Below the pieces are notes generated by a model that was given only the letters and a program-made list of their open reading frames with translations, ran no database searches and had not been told where the DNA came from. From Streptomyces radiopugnans (GTDB lineage Bacteria > Actinomycetota > Actinomycetes > Streptomycetales > Streptomycetaceae), in contig NZ_FOET01000005.1 in assembly GCF_900110735.1 (NCBI RefSeq), positions 1 to 64,000 on the forward strand: DNA of 64,000 bases, in the 5' to 3' direction. The translations under genes were made by a program, and so were the position numbers. Every line of letters begins with the position of its first letter. Position 1 is the first letter of the stretch. This document shows positions 8,231-17,155 of the stretch, piece by piece.

Positions 8231-9202
8231 GTGCGGAAGGCGTGGGTGGCGATCGGGATCGGTTTCGGGCTCGTCATGTGCCTGATGGCGTTGCTCGTGG
8301 TGGGCACGTACAGCGCCGCGTCGAACCTGTTCGGCGGGAGGGGCGGCACGGTCGCGCTGGCGAAGAACTCGGTGCCGGCGGCGTACCGGCCCCTGGTGCA
8401 GAAGTGGGGCAACTACTGCCCGGCGCTCAACCCGGCGCTGCTGGCCGCCCAGCTCTTCCAGGAGAGCGGCTGGAACCCGAAGGCGCGGAGCCCCGCCGCG
8501 GCGCAGGGCATCGCCCAGTTCATCCCGGGCACCTGGGCGGTCCACGGCGTCGACGGCGACGGTGACGGCGACCGCGACGTGTGGGACCCGGCGGACGCGA
8601 TCCCGTCGGCTGCGAAGTACGACTGCACGCTGGCGAAGGACGTCCGGGGGGTGCCCGGCGACCCGACGGACAACATGCTGGCCGCCTACAACGCGGGCCC
8701 GTACGCGGTGGTGAAGTACGGCGGTGTGCCGCCGTACCGCGAGACGCAGAACTACGTGAAGGTCATCCGGAAGCTGGAGCAGAGCTTCGCGGCGCCCGCC
8801 GGGCGCCTGTCGCCGACGCGGCAGGCCGCCGGGGCGATCGACTTCGCGCAGAAGAGGCTGGGGACGCCGTACCTGTGGGGCGGGGACGGCACACCGGAGG
8901 ACGGCGGGCGGTTCGACTGCTCGGGCCTGACGAAGGCGGCGTACGCGAGCGTGGGCATCGAGCTGCCGCGTGTCGCCAACGACCAGTGGAACGCCGGCCC
9001 GCACCCGGAGCGGAACGAGCTGCTACCGGGTGATCTGGTCTTCTTCGCGCACGACTTGAACGATTCGCGGTCGATCCACCACGTGGGGATCTACGTGGGC
9101 GGTGGCTATATGATCGACGCGCCGTACACGGGCGCGGAGATCCGTTTCGATCCCATCGACTCCCCCGACTACTTCGGGGCGACGAGGCCCACGGCGTCGT
9201 GA
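8231..9202 (+). CDS. bifunctional lytic transglycosylase / NlpC-P60 hydrolase (VirB1-like)
   Basis: 323 aa from the GTG at 8231. An N-terminal membrane anchor (about residues 4-27) is followed by an SLT domain (LAAQLFQESGWNPKARSPA, with catalytic Glu in QESGW, and IAQFIPGTWAVHG). A C-terminal C40 domain has Cys in FDCSGLTKAAY and His in SIHHVGIYVGGG. It should cleave both glycan and peptide bonds of peptidoglycan to let an envelope complex through. Paired SLT+NlpC/P60 enzymes are standard partners of Gram-positive T4SSs (TcpG/Tgc2 type). Transcribed divergently from the other secretion genes over a 112-bp shared promoter region that is lower in G+C than its surroundings. Confidence 0.9.
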   Translation: MRKAWVAIGIGFGLVMCLMALLVVGTYSAASNLFGGRGGTVALAKNSVPAAYRPLVQKWGNYCPALNPALLAAQLFQESGWNPKARSPAAAQGIAQFIPGTWAVHGVDGDGDGDRDVWDPADAIPSAAKYDCTLAKDVRGVPGDPTDNMLAAYNAGPYAVVKYGGVPPYRETQNYVKVIRKLEQSFAAPAGRLSPTRQAAGAIDFAQKRLGTPYLWGGDGTPEDGGRFDCSGLTKAAYASVGIELPRVANDQWNAGPHPERNELLPGDLVFFAHDLNDSRSIHHVGIYVGGGYMIDAPYTGAEIRFDPIDSPDYFGATRPTAS

Positions 9203-9402
9203 ACCCCGGGGCGGCCGGTGCCCCGGTGACACGGTGCGCGGCCGCGGCCTCCGGGCCGCGGGTGCGGGTCACCCTCCGGTAACGTCCGGGTGATCGTTCG
9301 GTGGAGGTCGGAACGTACGGCCGGGGCAGGGCGTTTCCTTGTCCGGAACGGGCATTCCGCTACCACGGGGGTCGGCAGCGAAGAGTGAAGGGCAGCATCG
9401 CG

Positions 9403-10089
9403 ATGGCTGAATGGGACAACCCCGACGTCGAGCTGCTCCACGACATCAACGGATTGGCCAGGGAAGCCCCCGGCTGGGCCGACCACCTCATGGAGTACGT
9501 CGGCGAGTACGGCACGATCGCGGCGCTGGGGCTGCTGGGCCTGTGGGCCTGGTGGACGGCGCGGCGCCGCCCGGACGCGGTCTCGGCGGTGGCCGGGCTG
9601 GTCTGGGCGCCGCTGGCGGCCGGGGTGGCGGTGCTGGTGAACGTACCGATCCGGGAGTTCGTGGAGCGGCCCAGACCCTTCCTGACCCATGACGGGCTGG
9701 AGGTGCTGGTGGACGGGAAGAAGGACTTCTCGTTCGTCAGCGATCACGCGACCCTGGCGATGGCGCTGGCCGTGGGGATCTTCATGGTCAACCGGCGGCT
9801 GGGGCTGGTCGGCATCCTGGTGGCGGTGTTCGCGGGCTTCTGCCGCGTCTACATGGGGGTGCACTACCCCACCGACGTGATCGGCGGCCTGGCGCTGGGC
9901 ACGGCCGTGACGCTGCTGCTGGCGCCGGTGGCGCTGGCGCTGCTGACTCCGCTGCTGCGCGCGATGGCGGCCTCGCCGCGGATCGGCCGGCTGGTGAGCG
10001 CGTCGCCGGAACCGCGACCGGAGCCGGGGGCGCGGGCCGGGGAGCCGGACGCGGAGCGGCGGCCGTACGACCGGGACCTGGTCGCCTGA
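9403..10089 (+). CDS. PAP2-family membrane phosphatase
   Basis: 228 aa from the ATG at 9403, with GAAGGG about ten bases upstream. Four or more membrane helices. The type 2 phosphatidic-acid-phosphatase signature is present in three parts: KxxxxxxRP (VPIREFVERPRP region), SDHA (catalytic His in FVSDHATLAMA), and SRxxxxxHxxxD as CRVYMGVHYPTD. It likely dephosphorylates a lipid pyrophosphate such as undecaprenyl-PP at the membrane. The C-terminal tail of about 45 residues is Pro/Glu/Arg rich. Family certain; substrate unknown. Confidence 0.88.
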   Translation: MAEWDNPDVELLHDINGLAREAPGWADHLMEYVGEYGTIAALGLLGLWAWWTARRRPDAVSAVAGLVWAPLAAGVAVLVNVPIREFVERPRPFLTHDGLEVLVDGKKDFSFVSDHATLAMALAVGIFMVNRRLGLVGILVAVFAGFCRVYMGVHYPTDVIGGLALGTAVTLLLAPVALALLTPLLRAMAASPRIGRLVSASPEPRPEPGARAGEPDAERRPYDRDLVA

Positions 10090-10125
10090 GGAAGCCCGGG
10101 AAGCCCGGGACGCTCAAGGGGATTC

Positions 10126-10157
10126 ACGGCCGCCGGGGCGCACGCCCCGGCGGCCGT
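10126..10157. terminator. hairpin terminator between convergent genes
   Basis: Perfect 15-bp arms (10126-10140 and 10143-10157) with a two-base centre lie between the PAP2 gene and the small minus-strand gene. There is no long T run, as is common in Streptomyces. Confidence 0.7.
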
Positions 10158-10207
10158 TCGCCGCCTTCGGGACCGCCTCTCCGGCGGGCTCGCGTCTTCC
10201 GGCGGCT

Positions 10208-10390
10208 TCACGCCTCCTGGTGGGCCGCGGCGTCCGCGCGGGCGCGTCCGCGGGCCCGCCGGGCGGGCCCGCGCCACCCGCAACTGCAGGCGGCGCTGCA
10301 GAACGGGCCCTTCTCCACGGTCGAGATCAGATGCTCCTGCGGTGGTGCCTGCCGCTGGGGCGGCACCCTCTGGCTGTCGTCCTGCTGCAC
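10208..10390 (-). CDS. small Cys-rich hypothetical protein
   Basis: 60 aa from the GTG at 10390. The core GPFCSAACSCGWRGPARRAR has three closely spaced Cys plus a Trp, followed by a basic helix. I recall similar short proteins in other Streptomyces, but no function. The CxxxCxC arrangement could bind a metal. There is no strong ribosome-binding site upstream of the GTG, so the start is uncertain; the conserved-looking core begins around EHLISTVEKGPFC. Confidence 0.6.
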   Translation of the reverse strand: MQQDDSQRVPPQRQAPPQEHLISTVEKGPFCSAACSCGWRGPARRARGRARADAAAHQEA

Positions 10391-10477
10391 ACGGTCACGG
10401 TACCGGCCGTGACGGGGGCCCGGAGCCGTCGTTAGTCGGAACGGGTTCCGATACGCGTGCTTGGGGGTCGTCAGACG

Positions 10478-11344
10478 ATGGTGGTGCAGCGGGGGCGGAA
10501 GGGCAGGGCCGCGGCGGTCGGTGCGGTCTGCGCCGGGACGGTGCTGGCGGCGCTGGCGGCCGCGGGCTGCTCCGGGCGGGGGACCGCCGCCGCCGCCGCC
10601 GACGTGAGCGCCGCCGAGGCGCGGGCCGCCGTCCGGGGGGCGGCCGACGCGCTGGCCGGGGCGGGCACATCCCGGACGCGTACGGCGGTGGAGATGACCA
10701 ACGGGGGCACCCGGGTCACCATCCGGGGCACGGGTGTCTTCGACTACGGCAGACGTACGGGGCGGTTGAGGGTGGTGCTGCCGGGGGAGGCCACCGGCGA
10801 GAGCGAGCGCCGCCGGGTCGTGGAACTGGTCACACCGGGCGCGCTGTACATGAGGAACCGGGGCGCGGGCGTGCCCGACGGCAAGTGGGTGCGCGTGGAC
10901 ACGGCGACCCTCCCGGACGGGAACCTGGTCACGGGAGGCGCCACGGACCCGATCAGCGCCGCCGAACTGCTGCGCGGCGTGCGGTCGGTGTCGTTCCACG
11001 GGGAGGAGCGGCTGCACGGGGAGACGGTGCGGCACTACCGGGGCACCGTGGACCTCGCGGCGGCGGCCGAGGCGGCGGAGCCGCGCTCACGCGGGCAGTT
11101 GGCCGCGGCGGCCAAGGGGCTCTCGAACCGGACGGTGGCCTTCGACGCGTACGTGGACGAGCGCGGGCGGCTGCGGAAGGTCCGCCACCGCTTCTCCTTC
11201 CCGCAGGCGGCGGGCGCCTCGGGGAGGCGGGGGGAGGAGGCCGCGGTGGTCTCCACCACGTCGCTGTACGGCTTCGGCGTGCCGGTGGAGGTCGAACTGC
11301 CGCGGCCGGAGGACATCTACACCGGGAGGATCGCCGCACCGTAG
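10478..11344 (+). CDS. secreted lipoprotein, LppX/LprG-like
   Basis: 288 aa from the ATG at 10478, preceded by TTGGGGG. The signal peptide has a lipobox (ALAAAGC) with the lipidated Cys near residue 30. The mature part (TRTAVEMTNGGTRVTIRG, LYMRN, WVRVD) has the pattern of LolA/LppX-type lipoproteins that carry hydrophobic ligands in a half-barrel. It is expected to be anchored to the outer face of the cell membrane. A GTG seven codons upstream (10457) is an alternative start. Confidence 0.8.
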   Translation: MVVQRGRKGRAAAVGAVCAGTVLAALAAAGCSGRGTAAAAADVSAAEARAAVRGAADALAGAGTSRTRTAVEMTNGGTRVTIRGTGVFDYGRRTGRLRVVLPGEATGESERRRVVELVTPGALYMRNRGAGVPDGKWVRVDTATLPDGNLVTGGATDPISAAELLRGVRSVSFHGEERLHGETVRHYRGTVDLAAAAEAAEPRSRGQLAAAAKGLSNRTVAFDAYVDERGRLRKVRHRFSFPQAAGASGRRGEEAAVVSTTSLYGFGVPVEVELPRPEDIYTGRIAAP

Positions 11345-11470
11345 GTGGTGCGCCGGCGCGTAGCCGGGAGCGGTGGCGCGAAATGGCCCGGACGTGCCAT
11401 GCGCCGGGGCGCGCTTCTTCCTACTCTTGAGTTCGGGTGCGTCGCAGGGGAGGCGGAGGAGGTGGTGCGT

Positions 11471-11659
11471 GTGTCCGGCGAGAACAGGGGTCCGCTGACC
11501 GAGGACCACGTGGCCCTCGACGAGATCGAGCTCTACGGGGAGCTGATGATCGCGGCGTCGGCCGCGGTCGAGGACCGGCTCAGCCCCGCCCGCATCGACG
11601 AGGTGCTGCGGGTCGGGCGCGACCACGAGCGCAAGGGCCGCGGCCGCCCGCGGCCCTGA
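11471..11659 (+). CDS. small conserved hypothetical protein
   Basis: 62 aa from the GTG at 11471, about nine bases after GGAGGAG. Mostly helical and charged (LDEIELYGELMIAASAAVED, RIDEVL), with a basic C terminus. No known domain recognised; I believe short proteins with this LDEIELYGELMIAAS segment recur in Streptomyces. Two other in-frame GTG codons (11462, 11465) overlap the ribosome-binding site and are less likely. Confidence 0.75.
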   Translation: MSGENRGPLTEDHVALDEIELYGELMIAASAAVEDRLSPARIDEVLRVGRDHERKGRGRPRP

Positions 11660-11756
11660 CCGTGATCCGGTGGCCGCCCACCGGCCGCCGGCGTCCGGAT
11701 CCGGGAAGGACCGGACAGAGCGGTACGAAATAGGGCAGGGCGGTACGGAACGGGCG

Positions 11757-12077
11757 TCAGGTGCGCAGCAGCCGGGCGATGGCGGCCGTGGCCTCCTCCA
11801 CCTTGGCGTCGATCTCCTCGCCGCCCTCGGTGGCCGCCTGGGCCACGCAGTGGCGCAGGTGCTCCTCCAGCAGCTGGAGGGCGAAGGACTGCAGGGCCTT
11901 GGTGGACGCCGAGACCTGGGTGAGTATGTCGATGCAGTAGATGTCCTCCTCGACCATGCGCTGCAGGCCGCGGATCTGGCCCTCGATGCGCCGCAGCCGT
12001 TTGAGGTGGGCGTCCTTCTCCTTGGCGTAGCCGTGCGGGCCGTGGGCGGTCTCTGGACGGGCGTCGGTGGTCGTCAT
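11757..12077 (-). CDS. csoR: CsoR-family metal-sensing repressor
   Basis: 106 aa, all-helical DUF156/CsoR fold (HLKRLRRIEGQIRGLQRMV). The copper-sensing triad Cys-His-Cys is present as Cys48 (DIYC), His73 and Cys77 (EEHLRHC), the spacing of genuine copper CsoR rather than FrmR or RcnR. It should repress DNA in the apo form and release it with Cu(I). A matching operator lies 31 bp upstream of its own start, so autoregulation is likely. No copper ATPase or chaperone gene is adjacent, so its targets are elsewhere. Confidence 0.9.
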   Translation of the reverse strand: MTTTDARPETAHGPHGYAKEKDAHLKRLRRIEGQIRGLQRMVEEDIYCIDILTQVSASTKALQSFALQLLEEHLRHCVAQAATEGGEEIDAKVEEATAAIARLLRT

Positions 12078-12107
12078 ACGGTCCTCCCGTGGTCGCCGTG
12101 AGGATCA

Positions 12108-12124
12108 ATACCCCCACTGGGTAT
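12108..12124. promoter_or_regulatory. CsoR operator
   Basis: ATACCCCCACTGGGTAT is a near-perfect inverted repeat (ATACCC / GGGTAT) of the type recognised by CsoR (G/C tract flanked by TA). It lies just upstream of the csoR start. Confidence 0.85.
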
Positions 12125-12280
12125 ATGGTACCGAATGTTCCGTTCTGCGGTGATGAGAGCCGGATCCCCGGGTACGGAGCGTGTGGTCCGATGGGTGACA
12201 CTGAAGGACGCCGGTTCCACGTGGCCGGATGATGCGCCTAGCATCATGAGACCGACAACGATGCACCTCGAGGAATCCCA

Positions 12281-12901
12281 GTGCGCTTTCGTCTGACCCC
12301 CAGGGAGACGAGCTTCTACGACATGTTCGCGGCTTCCGCGGACAACATCGTCACAGGCTCGAAACTCCTGATGGAACTGCTCGGGGCGGAGACCTCGGCC
12401 CGGGCCGAGATCTCGGAGCGCATGCGTGCTGCCGAGCACGCCGGTGACGACGCCACCCACGCGATCTTCCACCAGCTGAACTCCTCGTTCATCACGCCGT
12501 TCGACCGCGAGGACATCTACCGGCTCGCGTCGTCGCTCGACGACATCATGGACTTCATGGAGGAGGCCGTCGACCTCGTCGTCCTCTACCAGGTCGAGGA
12601 GTTGCCCAAGGGGGTCGAGCAGCAGATCGAGGTCCTGGCCCGGGCGGCCGAGCTGACCGCCGAGGCGATGCCGAACCTGCGGACGATGGCCAACCTCACC
12701 GAGTACTGGATCGAGGTCAACAGGCTGGAGAACCAGGCCGACCAGATCCACCGCAGGCTGCTGGCCCACCTGTTCAACGGCAAGTACGACGCGATCGAGG
12801 TGCTCAAGCTCAAACAGATCGTGGATGTCCTGGAGGAGGCGGCCGACGCCTTCGAGCACGTGGCGAACACGGTGGAGACCATCGCCGTCAAGGAGTCCTG
12901 A
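12281..12901 (+). CDS. DUF47 (PhoU-like) Pit accessory protein
   Basis: 206 aa from the GTG at 12281, with GAGGAA about nine bases upstream. All-helical PhoU/TIGR00153-like protein with acidic metal-binding stretches (YRLASSLDDIMDFMEEAVDL). It lies five bases before the phosphate transporter gene. DUF47-pit pairs are widespread, and the protein is thought to modulate the low-affinity Pit carrier. Confidence 0.9.
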   Translation: MRFRLTPRETSFYDMFAASADNIVTGSKLLMELLGAETSARAEISERMRAAEHAGDDATHAIFHQLNSSFITPFDREDIYRLASSLDDIMDFMEEAVDLVVLYQVEELPKGVEQQIEVLARAAELTAEAMPNLRTMANLTEYWIEVNRLENQADQIHRRLLAHLFNGKYDAIEVLKLKQIVDVLEEAADAFEHVANTVETIAVKES

Positions 12902-12906
12902 ATCAC

Positions 12907-13902
12907 GTGGACACCTTCGCGCTCGTACTGACCGTCGGGGTCGCGCTCTTCTTCACCTACACCAACGGCTTCCACGACTCGGCGAACGCCATCGCCACCT
13001 CCGTCTCCACCCGCGCGCTCACCCCCCGGGCCGCGCTGCTGATGGCGGCGGTGATGAACCTGGCGGGCGCCTTCCTGGGCAGCGGCGTCGCCAAGACCGT
13101 CAGCGAGGGGCTGATCGAGACACCGGACGGCCAGAGCGGGATGGCGATCCTGTTCGCGGCGCTGGTCGGGGCGATCACCTGGAACATGATCACCTGGTAC
13201 TTCGGCCTGCCGTCCTCCTCCTCGCACGCCCTGTTCGGCGGCATGGTGGGCGCGGCGCTGGCGGGCGGCATCGCGGTGTACTGGTCCGGGGTGTTCTCGA
13301 AGATCGTCATCCCGATGTTCGTCTCCCCGGTGGTCGGCCTGCTGCTCGGCTACCTGGTGATGGTGGTCATCCTGTGGCTGTTCCGCAGGACCAATCCGCA
13401 CCGGGCCAAGCGCGGTTTCCGCATGGCCCAGACGGTCTCGGCGGCGGGCATGGCGCTCGGCCACGGCCTGCAGGACGCGCAGAAGACGATGGGCATCGTG
13501 GTGATGGCCCTGGTGATCGCGGACGTCCAGGACCACGGCCAGATCCCGATCTGGGTCAAGGTCTCCTGCGCGCTGATGCTGTCGCTTGGCACGTACGCGG
13601 GAGGCTGGCGGATCATGCGGACGCTGGGGCGCCGGATCATCGAACTCGACCCGCCCCAGGGCTTCGCCGCCGAGACGACGGCGGCGTCGGTGATGTACAC
13701 CGCCTCGTTCATGTTCCACGCCCCGATCTCCACCACCCATGTGATCACCTCCGCGATCATGGGTGTGGGCGCCACCAAGCGGGTCAGCGCGGTGCGCTGG
13801 GGCGTCGCGAAGAACATCGTGCTCGGCTGGTTCATCACGATGCCGGCCGCCGCGCTGGTGGCCGCGGTCAGCTACTGGGCCGTGAAGATGGTCGCGGGCT
13901 GA
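12907..13902 (+). CDS. pit: low-affinity inorganic phosphate transporter Pit
   Basis: 331 aa from the GTG at 12907. PiT family signature motifs are present in both repeats: FFTYTNGFHDSANAIATSVS near the N terminus, and AAGMALGHGLQDAQKTMGIV in the second half. About ten membrane helices. It imports metal-phosphate with protons. It forms an operon with the DUF47 gene and converges on pstB. A diverged copy of its last codons lies 100 bp downstream. Confidence 0.95.
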   Translation: MDTFALVLTVGVALFFTYTNGFHDSANAIATSVSTRALTPRAALLMAAVMNLAGAFLGSGVAKTVSEGLIETPDGQSGMAILFAALVGAITWNMITWYFGLPSSSSHALFGGMVGAALAGGIAVYWSGVFSKIVIPMFVSPVVGLLLGYLVMVVILWLFRRTNPHRAKRGFRMAQTVSAAGMALGHGLQDAQKTMGIVVMALVIADVQDHGQIPIWVKVSCALMLSLGTYAGGWRIMRTLGRRIIELDPPQGFAAETTAASVMYTASFMFHAPISTTHVITSAIMGVGATKRVSAVRWGVAKNIVLGWFITMPAAALVAAVSYWAVKMVAG

Positions 13903-14013
13903 GGCCGTGTCCGGTGGTGCGGGGGCGCCGGTTTCCGGCCGGGGGTCCGGGGGTTGCCTCCCGGGAGGTGCGGTCTGGGCGGTGAAGACGGTCGCGGGCT
14001 GAGGCCGCGTCCG
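13875..14013 (+). repeat. direct repeat duplicating the 3' end of pit
   Basis: The 39-bp segment 13875-13913 (pit codons for the C terminus, the stop, and 11 bp beyond) recurs at 13975-14013 with three substitutions, exactly 100 bp apart. The second copy still contains the TGA stop. The DNA between is non-coding. Confidence 0.85.
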
Positions 14014-14039
14014 CCGTCCGCGGGCCCGGAACGTGGGGA

Positions 14040-14070
14040 CGCCCGCCCCCCGGGAGCCGGGGGGCGGGCG
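14040..14070. terminator. bidirectional terminator between pit and pstB
   Basis: Perfect 12-bp arms (CGCCCGCCCCCC / GGGGGGCGGGCG) around a seven-base loop, followed by TTTCGTCTT. It lies between convergent pit and pstB. Confidence 0.8.
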
Positions 14071-14136
14071 TTTCGTCTTGCGGTGGCACCGCCATGCAGC
14101 ACCGCAGACGGCCTGGACGGGCCGGGACCGGCCGGA

Positions 14137-14913
14137 TCAGCCGAAGCGGCCCGAGATGTAGTCCTCGGTGGCCTGGACCGAGGGGTTGGAGAAGATGCGC
14201 TCGGTGTCGTCGATCTCGATCAGCTTGCCGGGCTGGCCGACCGCCGCCAGGTTGAAGAACGCGGTGCGGTCCGAGACACGCGCGGCCTGCTGCATGTTGT
14301 GGGTCACGATGACGATCGTGAAGCGCTCCTTCAGCTCGCAGATCAGGTCCTCGATGGCGAGGGTGGAGATCGGGTCGAGCGCGGAGCACGGCTCGTCCAT
14401 CAGCAGCACCTGCGGCTCGACCGCGATGGCGCGGGCGATGCACAGCCGCTGCTGCTGGCCGCCGGAGAGGCCGGATCCGGGCTTGTTCAGGCGGTCCTTG
14501 ACCTCGTTCCAGAGGTTGGCGCCCTTGAGGGACTTCTCGACGACGTCGTCGAGCTGCGCCTTCTTGTAGGAGCCGTTGAGCCGCAGGCCCGCCGCCACGT
14601 TGTCGTAGATCGACATGGTGGGGAACGGGTTCGGGCGCTGGAAGACCATGCCGATGGTGCGGCGGACGGAGACCGGGTCGACACCGCCGGCGTACAGGTC
14701 CTCGTTGTCGAGCATCACCTTGCCCTCGACGCGCCCGCCGGGGGTGACCTCGTGCATGCGGTTGAGGGTGCGCAGGAAGGTGGACTTGCCGCAGCCGGAC
14801 GGGCCGATGAAGGCGGTCACGGAGCGGGGCTCGACGGACATCGAGATGTCCTCGATCGCCTTGTGGGAGCCGTAGTACGCGGTGAGGCCGCTGACGTCGA
14901 TGCGCTTGGCCAT
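14137..14913 (-). CDS. pstB: phosphate ABC transporter ATP-binding protein
   Basis: 258 aa from the ATG at 14913 ([10 protein letters not shown]), the usual PstB length. Walker [10 protein letters not shown], signature [16 protein letters not shown] and Walker [14 protein letters not shown] are all intact. It powers high-affinity phosphate import through PstA/PstC. Last gene of the leftward pstSCAB operon. Confidence 0.97.
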   Translation of the reverse strand: MAKRIDVSGLTAYYGSHKAIEDISMSVEPRSVTAFIGPSGCGKSTFLRTLNRMHEVTPGGRVEGKVMLDNEDLYAGGVDPVSVRRTIGMVFQRPNPFPTMSIYDNVAAGLRLNGSYKKAQLDDVVEKSLKGANLWNEVKDRLNKPGSGLSGGQQQRLCIARAIAVEPQVLLMDEPCSALDPISTLAIEDLICELKERFTIVIVTHNMQQAARVSDRTAFFNLAAVGQPGKLIEIDDTERIFSNPSVQATEDYISGRFG

Positions 14914-14945
14914 GGGAATCACTTCTCTTCTGCTCGTGCGGCCGG

Positions 14946-16022
14946 TCAGCGGCCGGTCTTCGGGGCCTTCCAGCGGGCTATGCCGCGGGCCACCAGGTTC
15001 AGGATCATCACGAAGGCGATCAGCACGAGGGCCGCCGCCCAGGCCCGGTCGTAGGAGGCCTCGTTGCCGTTGGCCCACTGCTCGTAGACGTAGTACGGCA
15101 GGGAGGACTGGGCGCCCTCGAAGGGGTTGTTGTTGATCGACTGGGCGCCGAACACCAGCAGCAGGATCGGCGCGGTCTCACCGGCGATACGGGCGACGGC
15201 GAGCATGACGCCCGTGGTGATGCCGCCGATCGCGGTGGGCAGCACGACCTTGAGGATGGTGCGCCACTTGGGCACGCCCAGCGCCAGGGACGCCTCGCGC
15301 AGCTCGTTCGGGACGAGCTTGAGCATCTCCTCGGTGGAGCGCACGACGATCGGCATCATCAGGATCGCCAGCGCCATGGCGCCGGCGAAGCCGGAGTAGC
15401 CGAAGTCCAGGATGATGATCCAGAAGGACAGGACGAACAGGCCGGCGACGATCGAGGGGATGCCGGTCATGACGTCGACGAAGAAGGTGACGGCCGTGGC
15501 GAGTCTGCCGCGCCCGTACTCGACCAGGTAGATCGCGGTCAGCAGGCCGATCGGCGCCGCGATCAGGGTGGCGATGCCGACCTGCTCGACGGTGCCGATG
15601 ATCGCGTGGTAGATGCCGCCGCCGGGCTGGAGGGTGATCACGCCGCTCATGGAGTGGGTGAGGAAGTACCCGTCCAGCACCTTGGTGCCGCGTGCGATCG
15701 TCTCCCAGATCAGGGAGGCCAGCGGGAGGACGGCGACCAGGAAGCTGACCCAGATCAGACTGGTGGCCAGCCGGTCCTTGGCCTGGCGGCGGCCCTCGAC
15801 GGCCGTGGTGAGGGCGTAGGTGGCCACGACGTAGACGATCGCGGCGATCAGACCCCACTGGATGCGGCTGGCCAGGCCGAACGCCAGGCCGGCCCCTACC
15901 CCGACGCCCGCGGAGAGCAGGGCGAGGCCGACGGGGGCCCAGCGCGGCAGGCGGGGCTGCTTGAGGGTGCCGCCGGGGGGCGGCACGGCGACCGGGGGCT
16001 TCTCCATGACTGCGTTGCTCAT
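14946..16022 (-). CDS. pstA: phosphate ABC transporter permease PstA
   Basis: 358 aa; its ATG shares a base with the stop of pstC (TGATG). Six or more membrane helices and the permease EAA-type loop ([20 protein letters not shown]). The first 40 or so residues are a Pro-rich cytoplasmic extension. Inner-membrane channel half for phosphate uptake. Confidence 0.95.
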   Translation of the reverse strand: MSNAVMEKPPVAVPPPGGTLKQPRLPRWAPVGLALLSAGVGVGAGLAFGLASRIQWGLIAAIVYVVATYALTTAVEGRRQAKDRLATSLIWVSFLVAVLPLASLIWETIARGTKVLDGYFLTHSMSGVITLQPGGGIYHAIIGTVEQVGIATLIAAPIGLLTAIYLVEYGRGRLATAVTFFVDVMTGIPSIVAGLFVLSFWIIILDFGYSGFAGAMALAILMMPIVVRSTEEMLKLVPNELREASLALGVPKWRTILKVVLPTAIGGITTGVMLAVARIAGETAPILLLVFGAQSINNNPFEGAQSSLPYYVYEQWANGNEASYDRAWAAALVLIAFVMILNLVARGIARWKAPKTGR

Positions 16023-17017
16023 CAGGCGTTCGCCCCCGAGTACTCCTTGCGGCGGGCGATGATCAGCCGGGCCGCACCGTTCACCAGAAGGGTGATGACG
16101 AACAGGACGAGGCCGGACGCGATCAGGGCGTCACGGCCGATGTCGCCGGCCTCCTTGAAGCCCGCGGCGATGTTCTGGGCGAAGGTGCCGCCGCCGGGGT
16201 TGAGGAGACTGACGTTGATCAGGAAGTTGGGGGAGAGGACGGTGGCGACCGCCATCGTCTCGCCCAGCGCACGGCCCAGGCCGAGCATCGAGGCGCTGAT
16301 CACACCGGAGCGGCCGAAGGGCAGGACGGCCATCCTGACGACCTCCCACCGGGTGGCGCCGAGCGCGAGCGCGGCCTCCTCCTGCATCTTCGGGGACTGC
16401 TTGAAGACCTCGCGGCTGACGTTGGTGACGATCGGCAGGATCATGATCGCCAGCAGGATGCCGACGGTGAACAGCGAGCGCGGGGCGCCGCCGTCGTAGG
16501 AGAGGATGCCCGTCCAGCCGAGGAACTGGTCGAACCACTCGTACAGGCCGGTCAGGTGCGGCACCAGGAACAGGGCGCCCCACAGGCCGTAGATGATGCT
16601 GGGGACGGCGGCGAGCAGGTCCACCACGTACGCCAGCGGGGTGGCGATCCGGCGCGGTGCGTAGTGCGAGATGAACAGGGCGATGCCGACGGCCACGGGG
16701 ACGGCGAGGAGCATCGCGATGATCGAGCTGACGATCGTGCCGTAGGCCAGGACCGCGATGCCGAAGACCGGCGGGTCGGCGTTGGCGCTCCACTCGAAGG
16801 TGGTGAGGAAGTTGCCCTCGTTCTCGGCGAGGGCGACCAGGGTGCGCCAGGTGAGGAAGACCGCGATGGCGGCCATGATCACCAGCAGCGCGATGCCGGA
16901 GCCCCGGGAGAGGCCGAGGAAGATCCGGTCGCCCGGGCGGGTGGCGGAGTCCTTGCCGGATGGGTCCTTCGGTGGTGGGTTCTGCGGGGCGGCTGAGGCG
17001 GTGGGTGCTATGTCCAT
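16022..17017 (-). CDS. pstC: phosphate ABC transporter permease PstC
   Basis: 331 aa. The binding-protein-dependent permease domain has the EAA loop EEAALALGATRWEVVRMAVL. A Pro/Ala-rich cytoplasmic N terminus precedes the first helix (GIALLVIMAAIAVFLTW). It overlaps pstA by one base and lies 138 bp after pstS. Confidence 0.95.
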   Translation of the reverse strand: MDIAPTASAAPQNPPPKDPSGKDSATRPGDRIFLGLSRGSGIALLVIMAAIAVFLTWRTLVALAENEGNFLTTFEWSANADPPVFGIAVLAYGTIVSSIIAMLLAVPVAVGIALFISHYAPRRIATPLAYVVDLLAAVPSIIYGLWGALFLVPHLTGLYEWFDQFLGWTGILSYDGGAPRSLFTVGILLAIMILPIVTNVSREVFKQSPKMQEEAALALGATRWEVVRMAVLPFGRSGVISASMLGLGRALGETMAVATVLSPNFLINVSLLNPGGGTFAQNIAAGFKEAGDIGRDALIASGLVLFVITLLVNGAARLIIARRKEYSGANA

Positions 17018-17155
17018 GGTTTCTCCGGTCTGGTTAGGGGTTTCATCCCCTGGCGGCGGTGCACCGGATGGGTCGTTCGTGTGCGGAGCGGTTCCGTGCC
17101 CGGACGCGGCCGGGCGGCCGGCTCCGCTGGGGTGCGGGGCCGGCCGCCTGCTGCG

